Positions 20,671 through 30,440 of a stretch of 32,989 nt of DNA are shown here, one piece after another. The notes beneath the pieces are model-generated. The model saw nothing but the letters and a program-made list of their open reading frames with translations. It had not been told where the DNA came from and ran no database searches. The position numbers were made by a program, and so were the translations under genes. The stretch spans positions 1-32,989 of the forward strand of contig NZ_JACIYP010000061.1 in NCBI RefSeq assembly GCF_014359905.1, read 5' to 3'. Every line of letters starts with the position of its first letter. Within the stretch, counting starts at the first letter, position 1. This DNA comes from Hoeflea sp. (GTDB lineage: Bacteria; Pseudomonadota; Alphaproteobacteria; Rhizobiales; Rhizobiaceae).

Positions 20671-20698
20671 CGCATGGTCTGGTGAGCCAGGCCATGCG
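20671..20698 (+). promoter_or_regulatory. Stable hairpin between tuf and rpsJ
   Basis: A 12-bp stem with one wobble, 20671-20682 with 20687-20698, and a TGAG loop. It occupies the centre of the 70-base gap between the str and S10 operons. No T run and no promoter are visible, so transcription probably continues into rpsJ. It could be an attenuator, an RNase III site, or a minimal counterpart of the L4-controlled S10 leader of E. coli. Confidence 0.5.
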
Positions 20699-20725
20699 GT
20701 TCTCACACAAGCAAGGACAAGTCGA

Positions 20726-21034
20726 ATGAACGGCCAGAACATCCGCATCCGCCTCAAGGCGTTTGACCACCGGATCCTTGACGCCTCCACGCGCGAAATC
20801 GTGTCGACGGCAAAACGGACCGGCGCAAGCGTCCGTGGCCCGGTGCCGCTGCCGACCCGGATTGAAAAGTTCACGGTCAACCGGTCGCCGCACATCGACA
20901 AGAAGAGCCGCGAACAGTTCGAAATGCGCACTCATAAGCGTTTGCTCGATATTGTTGATCCGACGCCGCAAACGGTGGATGCGCTGATGAAGCTCGATCT
21001 TGCCGCAGGCGTTGATGTCGAAATCAAGCTTTAA
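20726..21034 (+). CDS. rpsJ: 30S ribosomal protein S10 (uS10, NusE)
   Basis: 102 residues, normal length. Family landmarks are [69 protein letters not shown] and the DVEIKL end. S10 sits in the 30S head; free S10 also acts as NusE in antitermination with NusB and is the partner of the NusG KOW domain in transcription-translation coupling. CAAGGACAAGTCGA precedes the ATG. It is the first gene of the S10 operon, only 70 bases after tuf, and no separate promoter is evident. Confidence 0.99.
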   Translation: MNGQNIRIRLKAFDHRILDASTREIVSTAKRTGASVRGPVPLPTRIEKFTVNRSPHIDKKSREQFEMRTHKRLLDIVDPTPQTVDALMKLDLAAGVDVEIKL

Positions 21035-21112
21035 GGCCGCGGGCCTTGAAGACAGGGAACGAGGCATGAAGGGGCAGGGCCCCGACAGGCTCATCTCAAG
21101 AGGAATGAACCG

Positions 21113-21817
21113 ATGCGTTCAGGTGTGATTGCACAGAAATTGGGAATGACGCGGGTCTACAATGACGCCGGCGAGCATGTCCCGGTAACCGTCCTGCGGT
21201 TGGAAAACTGCCAGGTGGTGGCCCAGCGTACGGAAGAGAAGAATGGCTACACCGCCGTTCAGCTCGGCGCAGGCGTCGCCAAGGTTAAGAATACGTCCAA
21301 GGCCATGCGCGGCAACTTCGCCATCGCCAATGTCGAACCCAAGGCCAAGCTGGTCGAGTTCCGTGTGAGCTCGGACAACCTGATCGATGTGGGCTCCGAG
21401 ATCACGGCCGAGCACTTTGTTGCCGGCCAGCTGGTCGACGTGTCCGGCGTCACCCAGGGCAAGGGCTTCGCCGGCGCCATGAAGCGTCACGGGTTCGGCG
21501 GTCTTCGCGCAACCCACGGCGTTTCGGTCTCGCACCGTTCGCACGGCTCGACCGGTTCCAACCAGGATCCGGGCAAGGTCTGGAAGGGCAAGAAGATGGC
21601 CGGTCACATGGGCCAGACCCGCGTGACCACCCAGAACCTCGAGATTGTGTCGACCGATGCAGATCGTGGCCTGATCCTGATCAAGGGCGCGGTCCCGGGC
21701 TCCAAGGGCACCTGGATTGTCGTTCGTGACGCTGTCAAGTCCGGCATCCCGGCTGATGCGCCTCTTCCCGCAGGCCTTCGCGCCGCGGCCAACGTATCGA
21801 ATGAGGGAGCCGAATAA
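21113..21817 (+). CDS. rplC: 50S ribosomal protein L3 (uL3)
   Basis: The 234 residues carry a C-terminal extension of about 20 residues ([20 protein letters not shown]...) compared with E. coli L3 (209), which is common in alphaproteobacteria. L3 is an early 50S assembly protein whose long loop reaches the peptidyl transferase centre. The loop reads [19 protein letters not shown], then [18 protein letters not shown]151 corresponds to the glutamine methylated by PrmB. AAGAGGAATG is the ribosome site. Its stop overlaps the rplD start by one base (TAATG), indicating translational coupling. Confidence 0.98.
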   Translation: MRSGVIAQKLGMTRVYNDAGEHVPVTVLRLENCQVVAQRTEEKNGYTAVQLGAGVAKVKNTSKAMRGNFAIANVEPKAKLVEFRVSSDNLIDVGSEITAEHFVAGQLVDVSGVTQGKGFAGAMKRHGFGGLRATHGVSVSHRSHGSTGSNQDPGKVWKGKKMAGHMGQTRVTTQNLEIVSTDADRGLILIKGAVPGSKGTWIVVRDAVKSGIPADAPLPAGLRAAANVSNEGAE

Positions 21818-22437
21818 TGGATCTCACCGTCACCACACTTGAGGGCAAGGACGCAGGAAAGATTTCTCTTTCCGACGCGATCTTCGGCCTCGATCCGCGC
21901 CAGGATCTGATCCAGCGCATCGTGCGCTGGCAGCTCGCCAAGAAGCAGCAGGGCACCCACCAGGCGCTCGGCCGCGCCGACATCGCCCGCACCGGCGCCA
22001 AGATGTTCAAGCAGAAGGGCACCGGCCGCGCGCGTCACCACTCGGCCCGCGCCCCGCAGTTCCGCGGCGGTGGTCAGGCCCATGGCCCGGTTGTCCGCAG
22101 CCACGCCCATGACCTGCCCAAGAAGGTCCGTGCGCTGGCGCTCCGCCATGCGCTCTCGGCCAAGGCCAAGGCCTCCGACATCATCGTCGTCGACAATCTG
22201 ACGGCGTCGGAAGCCAAGACCAAGTCGCTCACCGGTTCGCTGTCGAAGCTGGGGCTGACCAACGCCCTGTTCATCGGCGGCGCCGAGCTCGACAACAATT
22301 TCCGCCTTGCCGCCAAGAACATCCCGAACGTGGATGTGCTGCCGGTCCAGGGCATCAACGTCTACGACATCCTGCGCCGCGGCAAGCTGGTCTTGTCCAA
22401 GGACGCGGTCGCTGCTCTGGAGGAGCGCTTCAAATGA
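21817..22437 (+). CDS. rplD: 50S ribosomal protein L4 (uL4)
   Basis: 206 residues. L4 has a globular domain and an extended loop that lines the nascent peptide tunnel; the loop is seen at about 60-95 ([20 protein letters not shown], then [12 protein letters not shown]). Residues here are a known site of macrolide-resistance changes; the conserved KGTGRARH is intact. In E. coli it represses the S10 operon by both attenuation and translation control, acting on the leader before rpsJ. It overlaps rplC by one base and rplW by four (ATGA). Confidence 0.99.
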   Translation: MDLTVTTLEGKDAGKISLSDAIFGLDPRQDLIQRIVRWQLAKKQQGTHQALGRADIARTGAKMFKQKGTGRARHHSARAPQFRGGGQAHGPVVRSHAHDLPKKVRALALRHALSAKAKASDIIVVDNLTASEAKTKSLTGSLSKLGLTNALFIGGAELDNNFRLAAKNIPNVDVLPVQGINVYDILRRGKLVLSKDAVAALEERFK

Positions 22438-22727
22438 CGGATCTTCGCCATTATGATGTGATCGTCTCTCCGGCGATCACCGAGAAATCGACCCTGGTGT
22501 CGGAACAGAACCAGGTGGTCTTCAATGTCGCCCGGCGCGCTTCCAAGCCTGAAATCAAGGCTGCTGTCGAAGCGCTGTTCGGTGTCAAGGTAACGGCGGT
22601 CAATACGCTGCTGCGCAAGGGCAAGACCAAGCGCTTCCGCGGTATCGCCGGTCGCCAGTCGGATGTGAAAAAGGCGTATGTGACGCTTGCCGAAGGCCAG
22701 TCAATCGACGTCTCCACCGGTCTGTAA
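22434..22727 (+). CDS. rplW: 50S ribosomal protein L23 (uL23)
   Basis: 97 residues. L23 sits at the tunnel exit and is the docking site for trigger factor and signal recognition particle. Landmarks are [45 protein letters not shown] and the basic loop [20 protein letters not shown]. Its start ATG lies within the rplD stop region (ATGA overlap), so it is translationally coupled. rplB follows after 39 bases with its own ribosome site. Confidence 0.98.
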   Translation: MTDLRHYDVIVSPAITEKSTLVSEQNQVVFNVARRASKPEIKAAVEALFGVKVTAVNTLLRKGKTKRFRGIAGRQSDVKKAYVTLAEGQSIDVSTGL

Positions 22728-22766
22728 GGATCGCGCGGGAATAAGCCCCCAAAAGGGAACAGGAAA

Positions 22767-23603
22767 ATGGCACTGAAAAGTTACAATCCGACGACCCCGA
22801 GCCAGCGCCAGCTGGTCATCGTTGATCGTTCGGGTCTTCATCGCGGCAAGCCGGTCAAGTCCTTGACCGAGGGGCTCCATTCCAAGGGCGGCCGCAACAA
22901 TTATGGCCGCGTCACTGCGCAGTCGATTGGCGGCGGTCACAAGCGCACCTATCGCATGGTGGATTTCAAGCGTCGCAAGTTCGATGTAGAGGCCACCGTC
23001 GAGCGCATGGAATACGATCCCAACCGGACCGCATACATCGCGTTGATCACCTATGCCGACGGCGAGAAATCCTACATTCTTGCGCCTCAGCGCCTGACTG
23101 CCGGCGACAAGGTGATTTCGTCTGACAAGGCCGTGGACGTGAAGCCGGGCAATTGCATGCCGCTTCAGTTCATGCCGGTTGGCACGATCATCCACAATAT
23201 CGAGATGAAGCCTGCCAAGGGTGGCCAGATTGCCCGCTCGGCCGGTGGATACGCCCAGCTGGTCGGTCGCGACCAGGGCATGGCGATCCTGCGTCTCAAT
23301 TCGGGTGAGCAGCGCCTGGTGCAGGGCACCTGCCTTGCAACGGTTGGCGCGGTGTCGAACCCGGACCACATGAACATCAACGACGGCAAGGCTGGTCGTT
23401 CACGCTGGAAGGGCAAGCGCCCGCATGTCCGCGGCGTGGCGATGAACCCCGTCGATCACCCGCATGGCGGCGGCGAAGGCCGTACATCAGGCGGCCGTCA
23501 CCCGGTCAGCCCATGGGGCAAGCCAACCAAGGGCAAGCGCACGCGCTCGAACAAGTCTACCGACAAGTTCATCATGCGCTCGCGCCACCAGCGTAAGAAA
23601 TAA
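22767..23603 (+). CDS. rplB: 50S ribosomal protein L2 (uL2)
   Basis: The 278 residues are close to E. coli (273). L2 is essential for subunit association and peptidyl transferase assembly. The conserved C-terminal motif [13 protein letters not shown] is at 226-238, with H231 equivalent to the E. coli histidine 229 needed for activity; [16 protein letters not shown] follows. The RNA-binding core has [16 protein letters not shown] and [33 protein letters not shown] is a good ribosome site. It lies in the S10 operon, 15 bases before rpsS. Confidence 0.99.
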   Translation: MALKSYNPTTPSQRQLVIVDRSGLHRGKPVKSLTEGLHSKGGRNNYGRVTAQSIGGGHKRTYRMVDFKRRKFDVEATVERMEYDPNRTAYIALITYADGEKSYILAPQRLTAGDKVISSDKAVDVKPGNCMPLQFMPVGTIIHNIEMKPAKGGQIARSAGGYAQLVGRDQGMAILRLNSGEQRLVQGTCLATVGAVSNPDHMNINDGKAGRSRWKGKRPHVRGVAMNPVDHPHGGGEGRTSGGRHPVSPWGKPTKGKRTRSNKSTDKFIMRSRHQRKK

Positions 23604-23618
23604 GAGAGGAAGTCTCCA

Positions 23619-23897
23619 ATGGCTCGTTCAGTTTGGAAAGGTCCGTTTGTTGACGGCTATCTTCTCAAGAAGGCTGAGAAGGTGCGCGAAGGCGGCCGCA
23701 ATGAAGTTATCAAGACCTGGAGCCGCCGCTCCACGATCATGCCGCAGTTCGTCGGTCTGACATTCGGCGTCTACAACGGAAGCAAGCACATTCCGGTCAA
23801 TGTGTCCGAGGACATGGTTGGCCAGAAGTTTGGCGAATATTCCCCGACGCGGACCTATTATGGCCACGGCGCCGACAAGAAAGCGAAGAGGAAGTAA
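23619..23897 (+). CDS. rpsS: 30S ribosomal protein S19 (uS19)
   Basis: 92 residues, normal length. S19 is in the 30S head and contacts S13 and the A-site region. It reads [20 protein letters not shown], then [20 protein letters not shown] and [17 protein letters not shown], all typical. GAGAGGAAGT lies upstream. The rplV start is two bases after its stop. Confidence 0.99.
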   Translation: MARSVWKGPFVDGYLLKKAEKVREGGRNEVIKTWSRRSTIMPQFVGLTFGVYNGSKHIPVNVSEDMVGQKFGEYSPTRTYYGHGADKKAKRK

Positions 23898-23899
23898 CA

Positions 23900-24289
23900 A
23901 TGGGCAAGGCAAAAACCGAACGCCGGCTCAAGGGTAACGAAGCGCAGGCAGTCGCCCGCACCATTCGTATCAGCCCGCAGAAGCTCAACCTGGTTGCCGC
24001 ACTTATCCGTGGCAAGAAGGTTGACCGTGCGCTGGCTGAGCTTGAGTTTTCGCGCAAGCGTATCGCTTCGACCGTCAAGAAGACGCTTGAATCGGCGATC
24101 GCAAACGCCGAGAACAACCACGATCTCGATGTCGATTCGCTGATCGTTGCCGAGGCATTTGTCGGTAAGTCCATCGTCATGAAGCGCTTTCATGCCCGTG
24201 GCCGCGGCCGGTCTTCGCGCATCGAGAAGCCCTTCGCGCACCTGACCATCGTCGTGCGTGAAGTGGAAGCCACAGAGGAGGCCGCGTAA
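23900..24289 (+). CDS. rplV: 50S ribosomal protein L22 (uL22)
   Basis: The 129 residues have the longer N-terminus seen in alphaproteobacteria (E. coli 110). L22 spans the subunit with a beta-hairpin that narrows the exit tunnel: the segment [32 protein letters not shown] shows an intact hairpin, so there is no sign of the deletions that give macrolide resistance. The helical core has [21 protein letters not shown] and [22 protein letters not shown]. It overlaps rpsC by one base (TAATG). Confidence 0.98.
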   Translation: MGKAKTERRLKGNEAQAVARTIRISPQKLNLVAALIRGKKVDRALAELEFSRKRIASTVKKTLESAIANAENNHDLDVDSLIVAEAFVGKSIVMKRFHARGRGRSSRIEKPFAHLTIVVREVEATEEAA

Positions 24290-24993
24290 TGGGTCAGAAA
24301 ATCAATCCAATCGGTTTCCGCCTCGGCATTAACCGCACTTGGGACAGCCGTTGGTTCGCCGACAATGCCGAATACGGCAAGCTGTTGCACGAAGACCTGA
24401 AGATCCGCGCCTATCTGCTCAACGAGCTCAAGCAGGCCGGCATCTCCAAGGTCGTTATCGAGCGTCCGCACAAGAAGTGCCGCGTCAGCATTCACGCTGC
24501 CCGTCCCGGCCTGATCATCGGCAAGAAGGGTGCGGACATCGAGAAGCTGCGCAAGAAGCTTGGCGAAATGACCCAGTCGGAAACGCACCTCAACATCATC
24601 GAAGTGCGCAAGCCGGAAGTCGACGCGACCCTGGTCGCCCAGTCGATCGCCCAGCAGCTGGAGCGCCGCATTGCGTTCCGCCGCGCCATGAAGCGGTCGG
24701 TCCAGTCGGCCATGCGTCTTGGCGCCGAAGGCATCAAGATCACCTGCGGCGGCCGTCTCGGCGGCGCTGAAATTGCACGGACGGAATGGTACCGCGAGGG
24801 CCGGGTTCCGCTTCACACGCTGCGCGCCGATATCGATTACGGCACAGCTGAAGCCAAGACCGCCTATGGAATTTGCGGCGTCAAGGTCTGGATCTTCAAG
24901 GGCGAAATTCTTGAGCATGATCCCATGGCGTCTGAACGTCGCGCAACTGAAGGTGATGCTTCGGGCGGCAATCGCCGGCGCGAAAACGCCTGA
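24289..24993 (+). CDS. rpsC: 30S ribosomal protein S3 (uS3)
   Basis: The 234 residues match E. coli length (233). S3 surrounds the mRNA entry channel with S4 and S5 and contributes to helicase activity. It starts [20 protein letters not shown]. The type II KH domain is visible as [20 protein letters not shown], with the GKKG loop intact, and the C-terminal domain has [22 protein letters not shown]. It is translationally coupled to rplV, and 35 bases separate it from rplP. Confidence 0.99.
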   Translation: MGQKINPIGFRLGINRTWDSRWFADNAEYGKLLHEDLKIRAYLLNELKQAGISKVVIERPHKKCRVSIHAARPGLIIGKKGADIEKLRKKLGEMTQSETHLNIIEVRKPEVDATLVAQSIAQQLERRIAFRRAMKRSVQSAMRLGAEGIKITCGGRLGGAEIARTEWYREGRVPLHTLRADIDYGTAEAKTAYGICGVKVWIFKGEILEHDPMASERRATEGDASGGNRRRENA

Positions 24994-25028
24994 TTTTGCG
25001 CCAGGCAGATAATTCGGAGAATTAGACA

Positions 25029-25442
25029 ATGTTGCAGCCAAAGCGTACAAAGTACCGCAAGCAGTTCAAGGGCCGCATCAAGGGAGTCGCCAAGGGCGGT
25101 TCTGACTTGAATTTCGGCGCTTACGGCTTGAAGGCACAAGAGCCTGACCGCGTCAACGCGCGTCAGATCGAAGCTGCCCGCCGGGCCATCACGCGTCACA
25201 TGAAGCGTGCAGGCCGTGTGTGGATCCGCATCTTCCCGGATGTTCCTGTCACCTCTAAGCCGACGGAAGTCCGCATGGGTAAGGGCAAGGGTTCGGTGGA
25301 TTACTGGGCTGCAAAGGTCAAGCCCGGCCGGATCATGTTCGAAATCGATGGCGTCAGCGAAGAGCTCGCCCGTGAAGCCCTGCGCCTCGGCGCGGCCAAG
25401 CTCTCGGTCAAGACGCGCTTCGTTCAGCGCATCGCAGAGTAA
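25029..25442 (+). CDS. rplP: 50S ribosomal protein L16 (uL16)
   Basis: 137 residues, near the E. coli length (136). L16 helps place A-site tRNA on the 50S subunit. Landmarks are [61 protein letters not shown] and [36 protein letters not shown] before the ATG contains the ribosome site. It is followed 11 bases later by rpmC. Evernimicin- and avilamycin-type resistance changes in this protein cannot be judged from the sequence alone. Confidence 0.99.
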   Translation: MLQPKRTKYRKQFKGRIKGVAKGGSDLNFGAYGLKAQEPDRVNARQIEAARRAITRHMKRAGRVWIRIFPDVPVTSKPTEVRMGKGKGSVDYWAAKVKPGRIMFEIDGVSEELAREALRLGAAKLSVKTRFVQRIAE

Positions 25443-25453
25443 GGAGACGGATC

Positions 25454-25654
25454 ATGAAAGCCGCAGATGTTCGCGCCTTGAGCGTCGACCAACTCAATGA
25501 TGAGCTTGCCAAGCTGAAGAAAGAGCAGTTCAATCTGCGTTTCCAGGGCGCCACCGGCCAGCTCGAAAAGACGTCGCGCGTACAGGAAGTCCGCCGCGAT
25601 ATCGCTCGCATCAAGACTATCGCCCGCCAGAAGGCGGCCGTAGCCAAAGCCTAA
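25454..25654 (+). CDS. rpmC: 50S ribosomal protein L29 (uL29)
   Basis: The 66 residues form the usual two long helices: [58 protein letters not shown]29 lies next to L23 at the tunnel exit. AAGGAGACGGATC is a strong ribosome site. It is followed 12 bases later by rpsQ. Confidence 0.98.
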   Translation: MKAADVRALSVDQLNDELAKLKKEQFNLRFQGATGQLEKTSRVQEVRRDIARIKTIARQKAAVAKA

Positions 25655-25666
25655 GGACCAAGAGAA

Positions 25667-25906
25667 ATGCCAAAACGCATTCTGCAGGGCACTGTTGTCA
25701 GTGACAAGAACGAAAAGACCGTGGTTGTCCGCGTGGAACGCCGTTTCGCGCATCCGGTCATGCAAAAGATTGTTCGTCGCACCAAGAACTACAAGGCGCA
25801 TGACGAAAGCAATCAGTACAAGGTGGGCGACCAGGTTTCCATCCAGGAATGCGCGCCCATTTCAAAAGACAAGTGCTGGACCGTCGTTGAGACTGTTCAG
25901 GCCTGA
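25667..25906 (+). CDS. rpsQ: 30S ribosomal protein S17 (uS17)
   Basis: 79 residues with an OB-fold. It starts [27 protein letters not shown] and continues [19 protein letters not shown] and [14 protein letters not shown]17 is a primary 16S rRNA binder in the 30S body. AAGGACCAAGAGAA is the ribosome site. It is the last gene of the S10 operon; a 235-base gap with terminator-like hairpins follows. Confidence 0.99.
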   Translation: MPKRILQGTVVSDKNEKTVVVRVERRFAHPVMQKIVRRTKNYKAHDESNQYKVGDQVSIQECAPISKDKCWTVVETVQA

Positions 25907-25919
25907 ATGAACTGATTTG

Positions 25920-26000
25920 CGGCAAGGCAGCACTTGCGCCTTGCCGAGAATCCTGTATGAAGCAGGCCATTGGCATTGAACGCCCCGGTAGCGGGCGTTC
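25920..26000 (+). terminator. Tandem terminator-like hairpins at the S10/spc boundary
   Basis: The first is a perfect 9-bp stem, 25920-25928 with 25938-25946. The second is a perfect 8-bp stem, 25978-25985 with 25993-26000, followed by TTCTGCTTTC. Neither has a strict T run, so termination may be partial. The rest of the 235-base gap (to 26141) holds AAGGT/ACCTT (26020-26024, 26040-26044) around CCC-TTCG-GGG and a TTGACT at 26073 without a convincing -10. E. coli likewise separates the S10 and spc operons here; a spc promoter is expected but I could not place it. Confidence 0.55.
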
Positions 26001-26141
26001 TTCTGCTTTCAGCGCACGGAAGGTCCCTTCGGGGAAACCACCTTGGCACCATCCTTCCCGCGCAAGAAGTATTGACTCATAAGCTGGCATAGGGGGCCTT
26101 TCCGCCCAACCGTGCCGGTAACAACAAGAAGGCGGCCTGAT

Positions 26142-26510
26142 ATGATTCAGATGCAGACAAACCTCGACGTCGCGGATAATTCCGGCGCCCGTCGTGTCAT
26201 GTGCATCAAGGTTCTGGGCGGTTCCAAGCGGAAATATGCTTCGATCGGCGACATCATTGTCGTCTCGATCAAGGAAGCCATTCCGCGCGGCCGCGTCAAG
26301 AAGGGTGATGTGATGAAGGCGGTTGTCGTTCGGACAGCCAAGGACATTCGCCGCGCCGACGGCAGTGTGATCCGGTTCGACCGGAATGCAGCCGTCCTGA
26401 TCGACAACAAGAAAGAGCCGATCGGCACCCGTATCTTCGGACCGGTTCCGCGCGAGTTGCGCGCCAAGAGCCACATGAAGATTATCTCGCTGGCTCCTGA
26501 AGTGCTGTAA
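26142..26510 (+). CDS. rplN: 50S ribosomal protein L14 (uL14)
   Basis: 122 residues, normal length. L14 is at the subunit interface and is the target of the silencing factor RsfS. It starts [21 protein letters not shown] and continues [39 protein letters not shown] and [29 protein letters not shown] 26142 is chosen over an in-frame ATG ten codons upstream because it gives the universal N-terminus; AAGAAGG lies upstream. It is the first gene of the spc operon. Confidence 0.98.
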   Translation: MIQMQTNLDVADNSGARRVMCIKVLGGSKRKYASIGDIIVVSIKEAIPRGRVKKGDVMKAVVVRTAKDIRRADGSVIRFDRNAAVLIDNKKEPIGTRIFGPVPRELRAKSHMKIISLAPEVL

Positions 26511-26521
26511 GGAACGAACCG

Positions 26522-26833
26522 ATGCAAAAGATCCGCAAAGGCGACAAGGTCGTCGTTCTTACCGGCAAGGACAAGGGCCGTACCGGCGAAGTCCTGGCTG
26601 TGATGCCGAAGGAAGACCGTGCGGTTGTCCGTGGTCTGAACATGGTCAAGCGCCACCAGCGCCAGACCCAGACCCAGGAAGCCGGCATTATCAACAAGGA
26701 AGCTTCGCTTCACCTCTCCAACCTCGCGGTTGCCGATCCCAAGGACGGCAAGCCGACCCGCGTCGGCTTCCGCATCGAGGGCGATAAGAAGGTGCGCGTG
26801 GCCAAGCGTTCGGGAGTGGTCATCGATGGCTGA
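26522..26833 (+). CDS. rplX: 50S ribosomal protein L24 (uL24)
   Basis: The 103 residues include a KOW motif near the start ([27 protein letters not shown]). L24 initiates 50S assembly and lies at the tunnel exit. The C-terminal part has [20 protein letters not shown] and [32 protein letters not shown] precedes the ATG. Its 3' end overlaps the start of rplE by eight bases. In E. coli the S8 repressor site is at this same rplX-rplE junction; I could not confirm an S8-type helix here. Confidence 0.98.
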   Translation: MQKIRKGDKVVVLTGKDKGRTGEVLAVMPKEDRAVVRGLNMVKRHQRQTQTQEAGIINKEASLHLSNLAVADPKDGKPTRVGFRIEGDKKVRVAKRSGVVIDG

Positions 26834-27383
26834 AGCAAAATACGAGCCGCGGCTCAAGCAGGACTATAACGAGCGCATTCGCAAGACCATGCAGGAACAG
26901 TTCGCCTACGCGAACGAAATGCAGATCCCGCGCATGGACAAGATCGTGATCAACATGGGCGTTGGCGAAGCCACCGCAGATTCCAAGAAGCCCGCGATTG
27001 CGGCTGAGGATCTTGCGGCGATCGCCGGCCAGAAGCCGGTCATCACCCGCGCCCGCAATTCGATCGCCGGTTTCAAGCTGCGTGAACTGATGCCGATCGG
27101 CGCCAAGGTCACCCTGCGCGGCACCCGCATGTATGAATTCATGGACCGTCTGATCACCATCGCGCTTCCGCGCGTGCGTGACTTTCGCGGCCTGAACCCG
27201 AAGAGCTTTGACGGCCGTGGCAACTTCGCCATGGGCATCAAGGAGCACATCGTGTTTCCGGAGGTCAACTACGACAAGGTTGACCAGATCTGGGGCATGG
27301 ACATCATCGTTTGTACGACGGCACCAACGGACGACGAAGCCCGGGCTCTCCTGAAAGAGTTCAACTTCCCGTTCCGCCAGTAA
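26826..27383 (+). CDS. rplE: 50S ribosomal protein L5 (uL5)
   Basis: The 185 residues form the usual alphaproteobacterial L5 (E. coli 179). It binds 5S rRNA in the central protuberance. Landmarks are [81 protein letters not shown] and [24 protein letters not shown] 26826 lies inside the last codons of rplX and gives the family N-terminus (MAEAKYEP); the frame stays open further upstream only as an overlap of rplX. Translation is likely coupled. Confidence 0.97.
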   Translation: MAEAKYEPRLKQDYNERIRKTMQEQFAYANEMQIPRMDKIVINMGVGEATADSKKPAIAAEDLAAIAGQKPVITRARNSIAGFKLRELMPIGAKVTLRGTRMYEFMDRLITIALPRVRDFRGLNPKSFDGRGNFAMGIKEHIVFPEVNYDKVDQIWGMDIIVCTTAPTDDEARALLKEFNFPFRQ

Positions 27384-27416
27384 TCGTAACGGCATTCGTA
27401 AAAAGGATAACTGATC

Positions 27417-27722
27417 ATGGCGAAAGTCAGCGCAATTCAAAAGAACCAGCGCCGCCGTAAACTGGTCGCTCGCGACGCGTCGAAGCGCGCCGCCCTCAAG
27501 GCGATCACTCAGAACCAGGAGCTTCCGATCGAGGAACGCTTCCGCGCAACCCTGAAGCTGGCCGAAATGCCGCGCAACGGGGCCAAGGTTCGCATTCGCA
27601 ACCGCTGCCAGGTGACCGGCCGTCCGCGTGCGTATTATCGCAAGCTCGGCATGTCGCGTATTGCACTGCGTGATCTCGGGTCCATGGCCAAGGTGCCGGG
27701 CCTGGTCAAGTCCAGCTGGTAA
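27417..27722 (+). CDS. rpsN: 30S ribosomal protein S14 (uS14, zinc-free form)
   Basis: 101 residues. This is the long form without the CxxC zinc motif; only one cysteine is present. It reads [20 protein letters not shown], then [22 protein letters not shown] and [19 protein letters not shown]14 completes the 30S head near the A site. AAAAGGATAACTGATC contains the ribosome site. It lies 12 bases before rpsH. Confidence 0.99.
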   Translation: MAKVSAIQKNQRRRKLVARDASKRAALKAITQNQELPIEERFRATLKLAEMPRNGAKVRIRNRCQVTGRPRAYYRKLGMSRIALRDLGSMAKVPGLVKSSW

Positions 27723-27734
27723 GGAGCGCGAAAT

Positions 27735-28133
27735 ATGGCAATGACTGATCCACTGGGCGATATGCTCACACGCATCCGCAACGGCGTTGCTCGCCGCAAG
27801 TCGTCGGTGTCCACTCCTGCTTCGAAGCTGCGCGCCCGCGTGCTCGACGTTTTGCAGGCTGAAGGCTACATCCGCGGATACACCGAAGTGGCGTTCGACA
27901 ATGGCAAGGCGGAACTGAGCATCGAGCTCAAGTACCATGAAGGCGCACCGGTGATCCGTGAGATCGCCCGCGTTTCCAAGCCCGGCCGGCGTGTCTACGT
28001 CTCCGTAAAGTCCATTCCGCAGGTCGCCAACGGTCTCGGCATCACGATCCTTTCGACTCCGAAGGGCGTTTTGGCCGATCACGTTGCGCGCGAGCACAAT
28101 GTTGGTGGCGAGGTTCTCTGCTCGATCTTCTGA
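27735..28133 (+). CDS. rpsH: 30S ribosomal protein S8 (uS8)
   Basis: 132 residues, normal length. S8 binds the central domain of 16S rRNA and, in E. coli, represses the spc operon. It starts [20 protein letters not shown] and has [18 protein letters not shown], then [47 protein letters not shown] and a final SIF. AAGGAGCGCGAAAT is a strong ribosome site. Confidence 0.99.
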   Translation: MAMTDPLGDMLTRIRNGVARRKSSVSTPASKLRARVLDVLQAEGYIRGYTEVAFDNGKAELSIELKYHEGAPVIREIARVSKPGRRVYVSVKSIPQVANGLGITILSTPKGVLADHVAREHNVGGEVLCSIF

Positions 28134-28171
28134 TCAGGCAGGATCTCCAACTCGAACAGACAGGTTGAACA

Positions 28172-28705
28172 ATGTCTCGTATCGGTAAAAAGCCCGTCCC
28201 GGTTCCGGCCGGTGTCACTGCGACAATCGACGGCCAGAAAGTGGTCGCCAAGGGCCCCAAGGGTGAACTGAGCTTCGTCGCAAACGACGAGGTCTCGATC
28301 AAGCTCGAAGACAATTCGGTCGTGGTCACGCCCATCGACAACTCCAAGGGCGCACGCTCCAAGTGGGGCATGTCGCGCACCATGATTTCCAACATCCTGA
28401 CCGGGGTGAAGGATGGTTATGAGCGCAAGCTTGAAATCAACGGCGTCGGTTATCGCGCAGCGATGCAGGGCCGCAATCTTCAGCTGGCGCTTGGCTTCAG
28501 CCACGATGTCGTCTATCAGCCGCCTGAAGGCGTCAGCATTGTCTGTCCCAAGCCGACGGAAATCGTCATCACCGGGATCGACAAGCAGGTGCTTGGCCAG
28601 GTGGCTGCCGAGATCCGCGGCTATCGCGGACCGGAGCCCTACAAGGGCAAGGGCGTGAAATATGCTGAAGAGCGGATTGTCCGCAAAGAAGGCAAGAAGA
28701 AGTAA
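28172..28705 (+). CDS. rplF: 50S ribosomal protein L6 (uL6)
   Basis: 177 residues in two similar domains. Landmarks are [67 protein letters not shown], and [20 protein letters not shown] followed by [21 protein letters not shown]6 lies near the sarcin-ricin loop, where translation GTPases bind. It is preceded by a 38-base gap after rpsH and followed by rplR after 12 bases. Confidence 0.99.
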   Translation: MSRIGKKPVPVPAGVTATIDGQKVVAKGPKGELSFVANDEVSIKLEDNSVVVTPIDNSKGARSKWGMSRTMISNILTGVKDGYERKLEINGVGYRAAMQGRNLQLALGFSHDVVYQPPEGVSIVCPKPTEIVITGIDKQVLGQVAAEIRGYRGPEPYKGKGVKYAEERIVRKEGKKK

Positions 28706-28717
28706 GGAAGACGCGAA

Positions 28718-29080
28718 ATGGCTAGCAGGAAACAATCCCTTACGCGTCGGTCCGATCGTGTCCGCCGCCAGCTCAAAGCGGTGGCCAACGGCCGTCCGCG
28801 CCTGTCGGTTCATCGCTCGTCGAAGAACATCTACGTTCAGGTCATCGATGATGCTGCAGGCCGTACGCTTGCTGCCGCATCGACCCTTGACGCTGATCTG
28901 CGCGGTGCGCTCAAGACCGGCGCCGACACAGCTGCAGCCGCAGCCGTCGGCAAGCTGATTGCAGAGCGCGCCTCCAAGGCCGGTGTGACGGACGTGGTCT
29001 TTGACCGTGGTGCCTTCATCTATCATGGCCGCATCAAGGCCCTCGCTGAAGCAGCCCGCGAAGGCGGTCTGAGCTTCTAA
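28718..29080 (+). CDS. rplR: 50S ribosomal protein L18 (uL18)
   Basis: 120 residues. L18 binds 5S rRNA with L5 and L25. Landmarks are the basic N-terminus [20 protein letters not shown], then [29 protein letters not shown], and [20 protein letters not shown] with the C-terminal [23 protein letters not shown] is the ribosome site. A 45-base gap precedes rpsE. Confidence 0.99.
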   Translation: MASRKQSLTRRSDRVRRQLKAVANGRPRLSVHRSSKNIYVQVIDDAAGRTLAAASTLDADLRGALKTGADTAAAAAVGKLIAERASKAGVTDVVFDRGAFIYHGRIKALAEAAREGGLSF

Positions 29081-29125
29081 GTCAACCCAGCCGATTGATT
29101 CCGGAAAAGAATAAGGAACAGGACA

Positions 29126-29686
29126 ATGGCCAAGGAAGGTCGCCGCGACAACCGCGGTAGAGACGACGAGCGCGATAGCGAATTCGTCGACAAGCTCGTA
29201 CACATCAACCGCGTTGCCAAGGTCGTCAAGGGTGGCCGTCGCTTCGGTTTCGCAGCCCTGGTGGTTGTTGGAGATCAGAAGGGCCGCGTTGGCTTCGGTC
29301 ACGGCAAGGCGCGCGAAGTGCCGGAAGCAATCCGCAAGGCCACTGAATCGGCCAAGCGCGATCTGATTTTCGTGCCGCTGCGCTCAGGCCGGACCCTGCA
29401 CCACGATGTGCATGGCCGTCACGGGGCGGGCAAGGTGCTTCTGCGCGCTGCCAAGCCCGGTACCGGCATCATCGCCGGTGGTCCGATGCGCGCCGTTTTC
29501 GAAACGCTCGGCATGCAGGATGTCGTGGCCAAGTCGACGGGTTCCTCGAACCCCTACAACATGGTCCGCGCTACCTTTGACGCTCTCAGGAACCAGATGC
29601 ACCCCAAGGACATCGCTTCCCAGCGCGGCATGAAGTATTCCACACTCCAGGAACGCCGCGGAGTTTCCGCCGGCGCCGAAGAGTAA
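29126..29686 (+). CDS. rpsE: 30S ribosomal protein S5 (uS5)
   Basis: The 186 residues are slightly longer than E. coli S5 (167) at the N-terminus. S5 lines the mRNA entry tunnel and affects fidelity. The double-stranded-RNA-binding-like domain includes [20 protein letters not shown] and [22 protein letters not shown]. The C-terminal domain has [20 protein letters not shown] and [19 protein letters not shown]. The loop [11 protein letters not shown], where spectinomycin-resistance changes occur, is intact. AATAAGGAACAGGACA precedes the ATG. Confidence 0.99.
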   Translation: MAKEGRRDNRGRDDERDSEFVDKLVHINRVAKVVKGGRRFGFAALVVVGDQKGRVGFGHGKAREVPEAIRKATESAKRDLIFVPLRSGRTLHHDVHGRHGAGKVLLRAAKPGTGIIAGGPMRAVFETLGMQDVVAKSTGSSNPYNMVRATFDALRNQMHPKDIASQRGMKYSTLQERRGVSAGAEE

Positions 29687-29724
29687 TCGGGCCTCCGCCT
29701 TAGTCGTATTAGGGAGCCAAGACC

Positions 29725-29925
29725 ATGGCTGACAAAAATAAGGGCAAGACGGTCACCGTCGAACAGATCGGAAGCCCGATTCGCCGCCCGAACGTCCAGC
29801 GCCAGACGCTGATCGGTTTGGGCCTCAACAAGATGCACCGCCGCCGGACCCTCGAGGACACACCGTCCGTTCGTGGCATGATCCGTTCGGTCAGCCACCT
29901 CGTTCGCGTCGTCGACGAGCAGTGA
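29725..29925 (+). CDS. rpmD: 50S ribosomal protein L30 (uL30)
   Basis: 66 residues. It has a short charged N-terminus ([20 protein letters not shown]), then [21 protein letters not shown] and [17 protein letters not shown], all typical of bacterial-type L30. Its location between rpsE and rplO is the standard one. AGGGAGCCAAGACC contains the ribosome site. It is a small 50S surface protein, not present in every bacterium. Confidence 0.98.
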   Translation: MADKNKGKTVTVEQIGSPIRRPNVQRQTLIGLGLNKMHRRRTLEDTPSVRGMIRSVSHLVRVVDEQ

Positions 29926-29941
29926 GTGGGAGTGAACAATC

Positions 29942-30430
29942 ATGAAACTCAATGAGATCACCGACAAAGAGGGCGCCACCCATAGCCGCAAGCGCGTGGG
30001 TCGGGGCATCGGTTCGGGCACCGGCAAGACCGGCGGCCGTGGCGTCAAGGGTCAGAAGTCCCGCGGTGGCGTCGCCATCAACGGCTTTGAAGGCGGCCAG
30101 ATGCCAATCTACCGCCGTCTGCCAAAGCGCGGCTTCAAGAACATCTTCTCGAGCGACTACAACGTTGTTTCGGTTGGACGTATCCAGATCGCCATCGACG
30201 CAGGCAAGCTCGACGGCAAGGGCTCGATCGATGCTGCAGCGCTCAAGGCTGCCGGCGTGATCCGCCGCATCAAGGACGGCGTGCGCATTCTCGCCGACGG
30301 CGATGTGAAGGCCAAGCTCACCCTTGAAGTCGCCGGCGCATCGCGCACCGCGATCGAGAAGGTGGAAAAGGCCGGCGGCACGATAAAGCTGCTCGCCCCG
30401 GCGCCAGCTCCGGCTGCGTCCGAGGAATAA
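29942..30430 (+). CDS. rplO: 50S ribosomal protein L15 (uL15)
   Basis: The 162 residues are longer than E. coli L15 (144) owing to an Ala/Pro tail ([13 protein letters not shown]). The glycine-rich N-terminal arm that threads into 23S rRNA is clear: [20 protein letters not shown], then [20 protein letters not shown] and [13 protein letters not shown]. It is a late assembly protein of the 50S core. The preceding bases GAGTGGGAGTGAACAATC hold the ribosome site. A terminator-like hairpin follows, separating it from secY. Confidence 0.98.
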   Translation: MKLNEITDKEGATHSRKRVGRGIGSGTGKTGGRGVKGQKSRGGVAINGFEGGQMPIYRRLPKRGFKNIFSSDYNVVSVGRIQIAIDAGKLDGKGSIDAAALKAAGVIRRIKDGVRILADGDVKAKLTLEVAGASRTAIEKVEKAGGTIKLLAPAPAPAASEE

Positions 30431-30440
30431 GCAAATTCTG

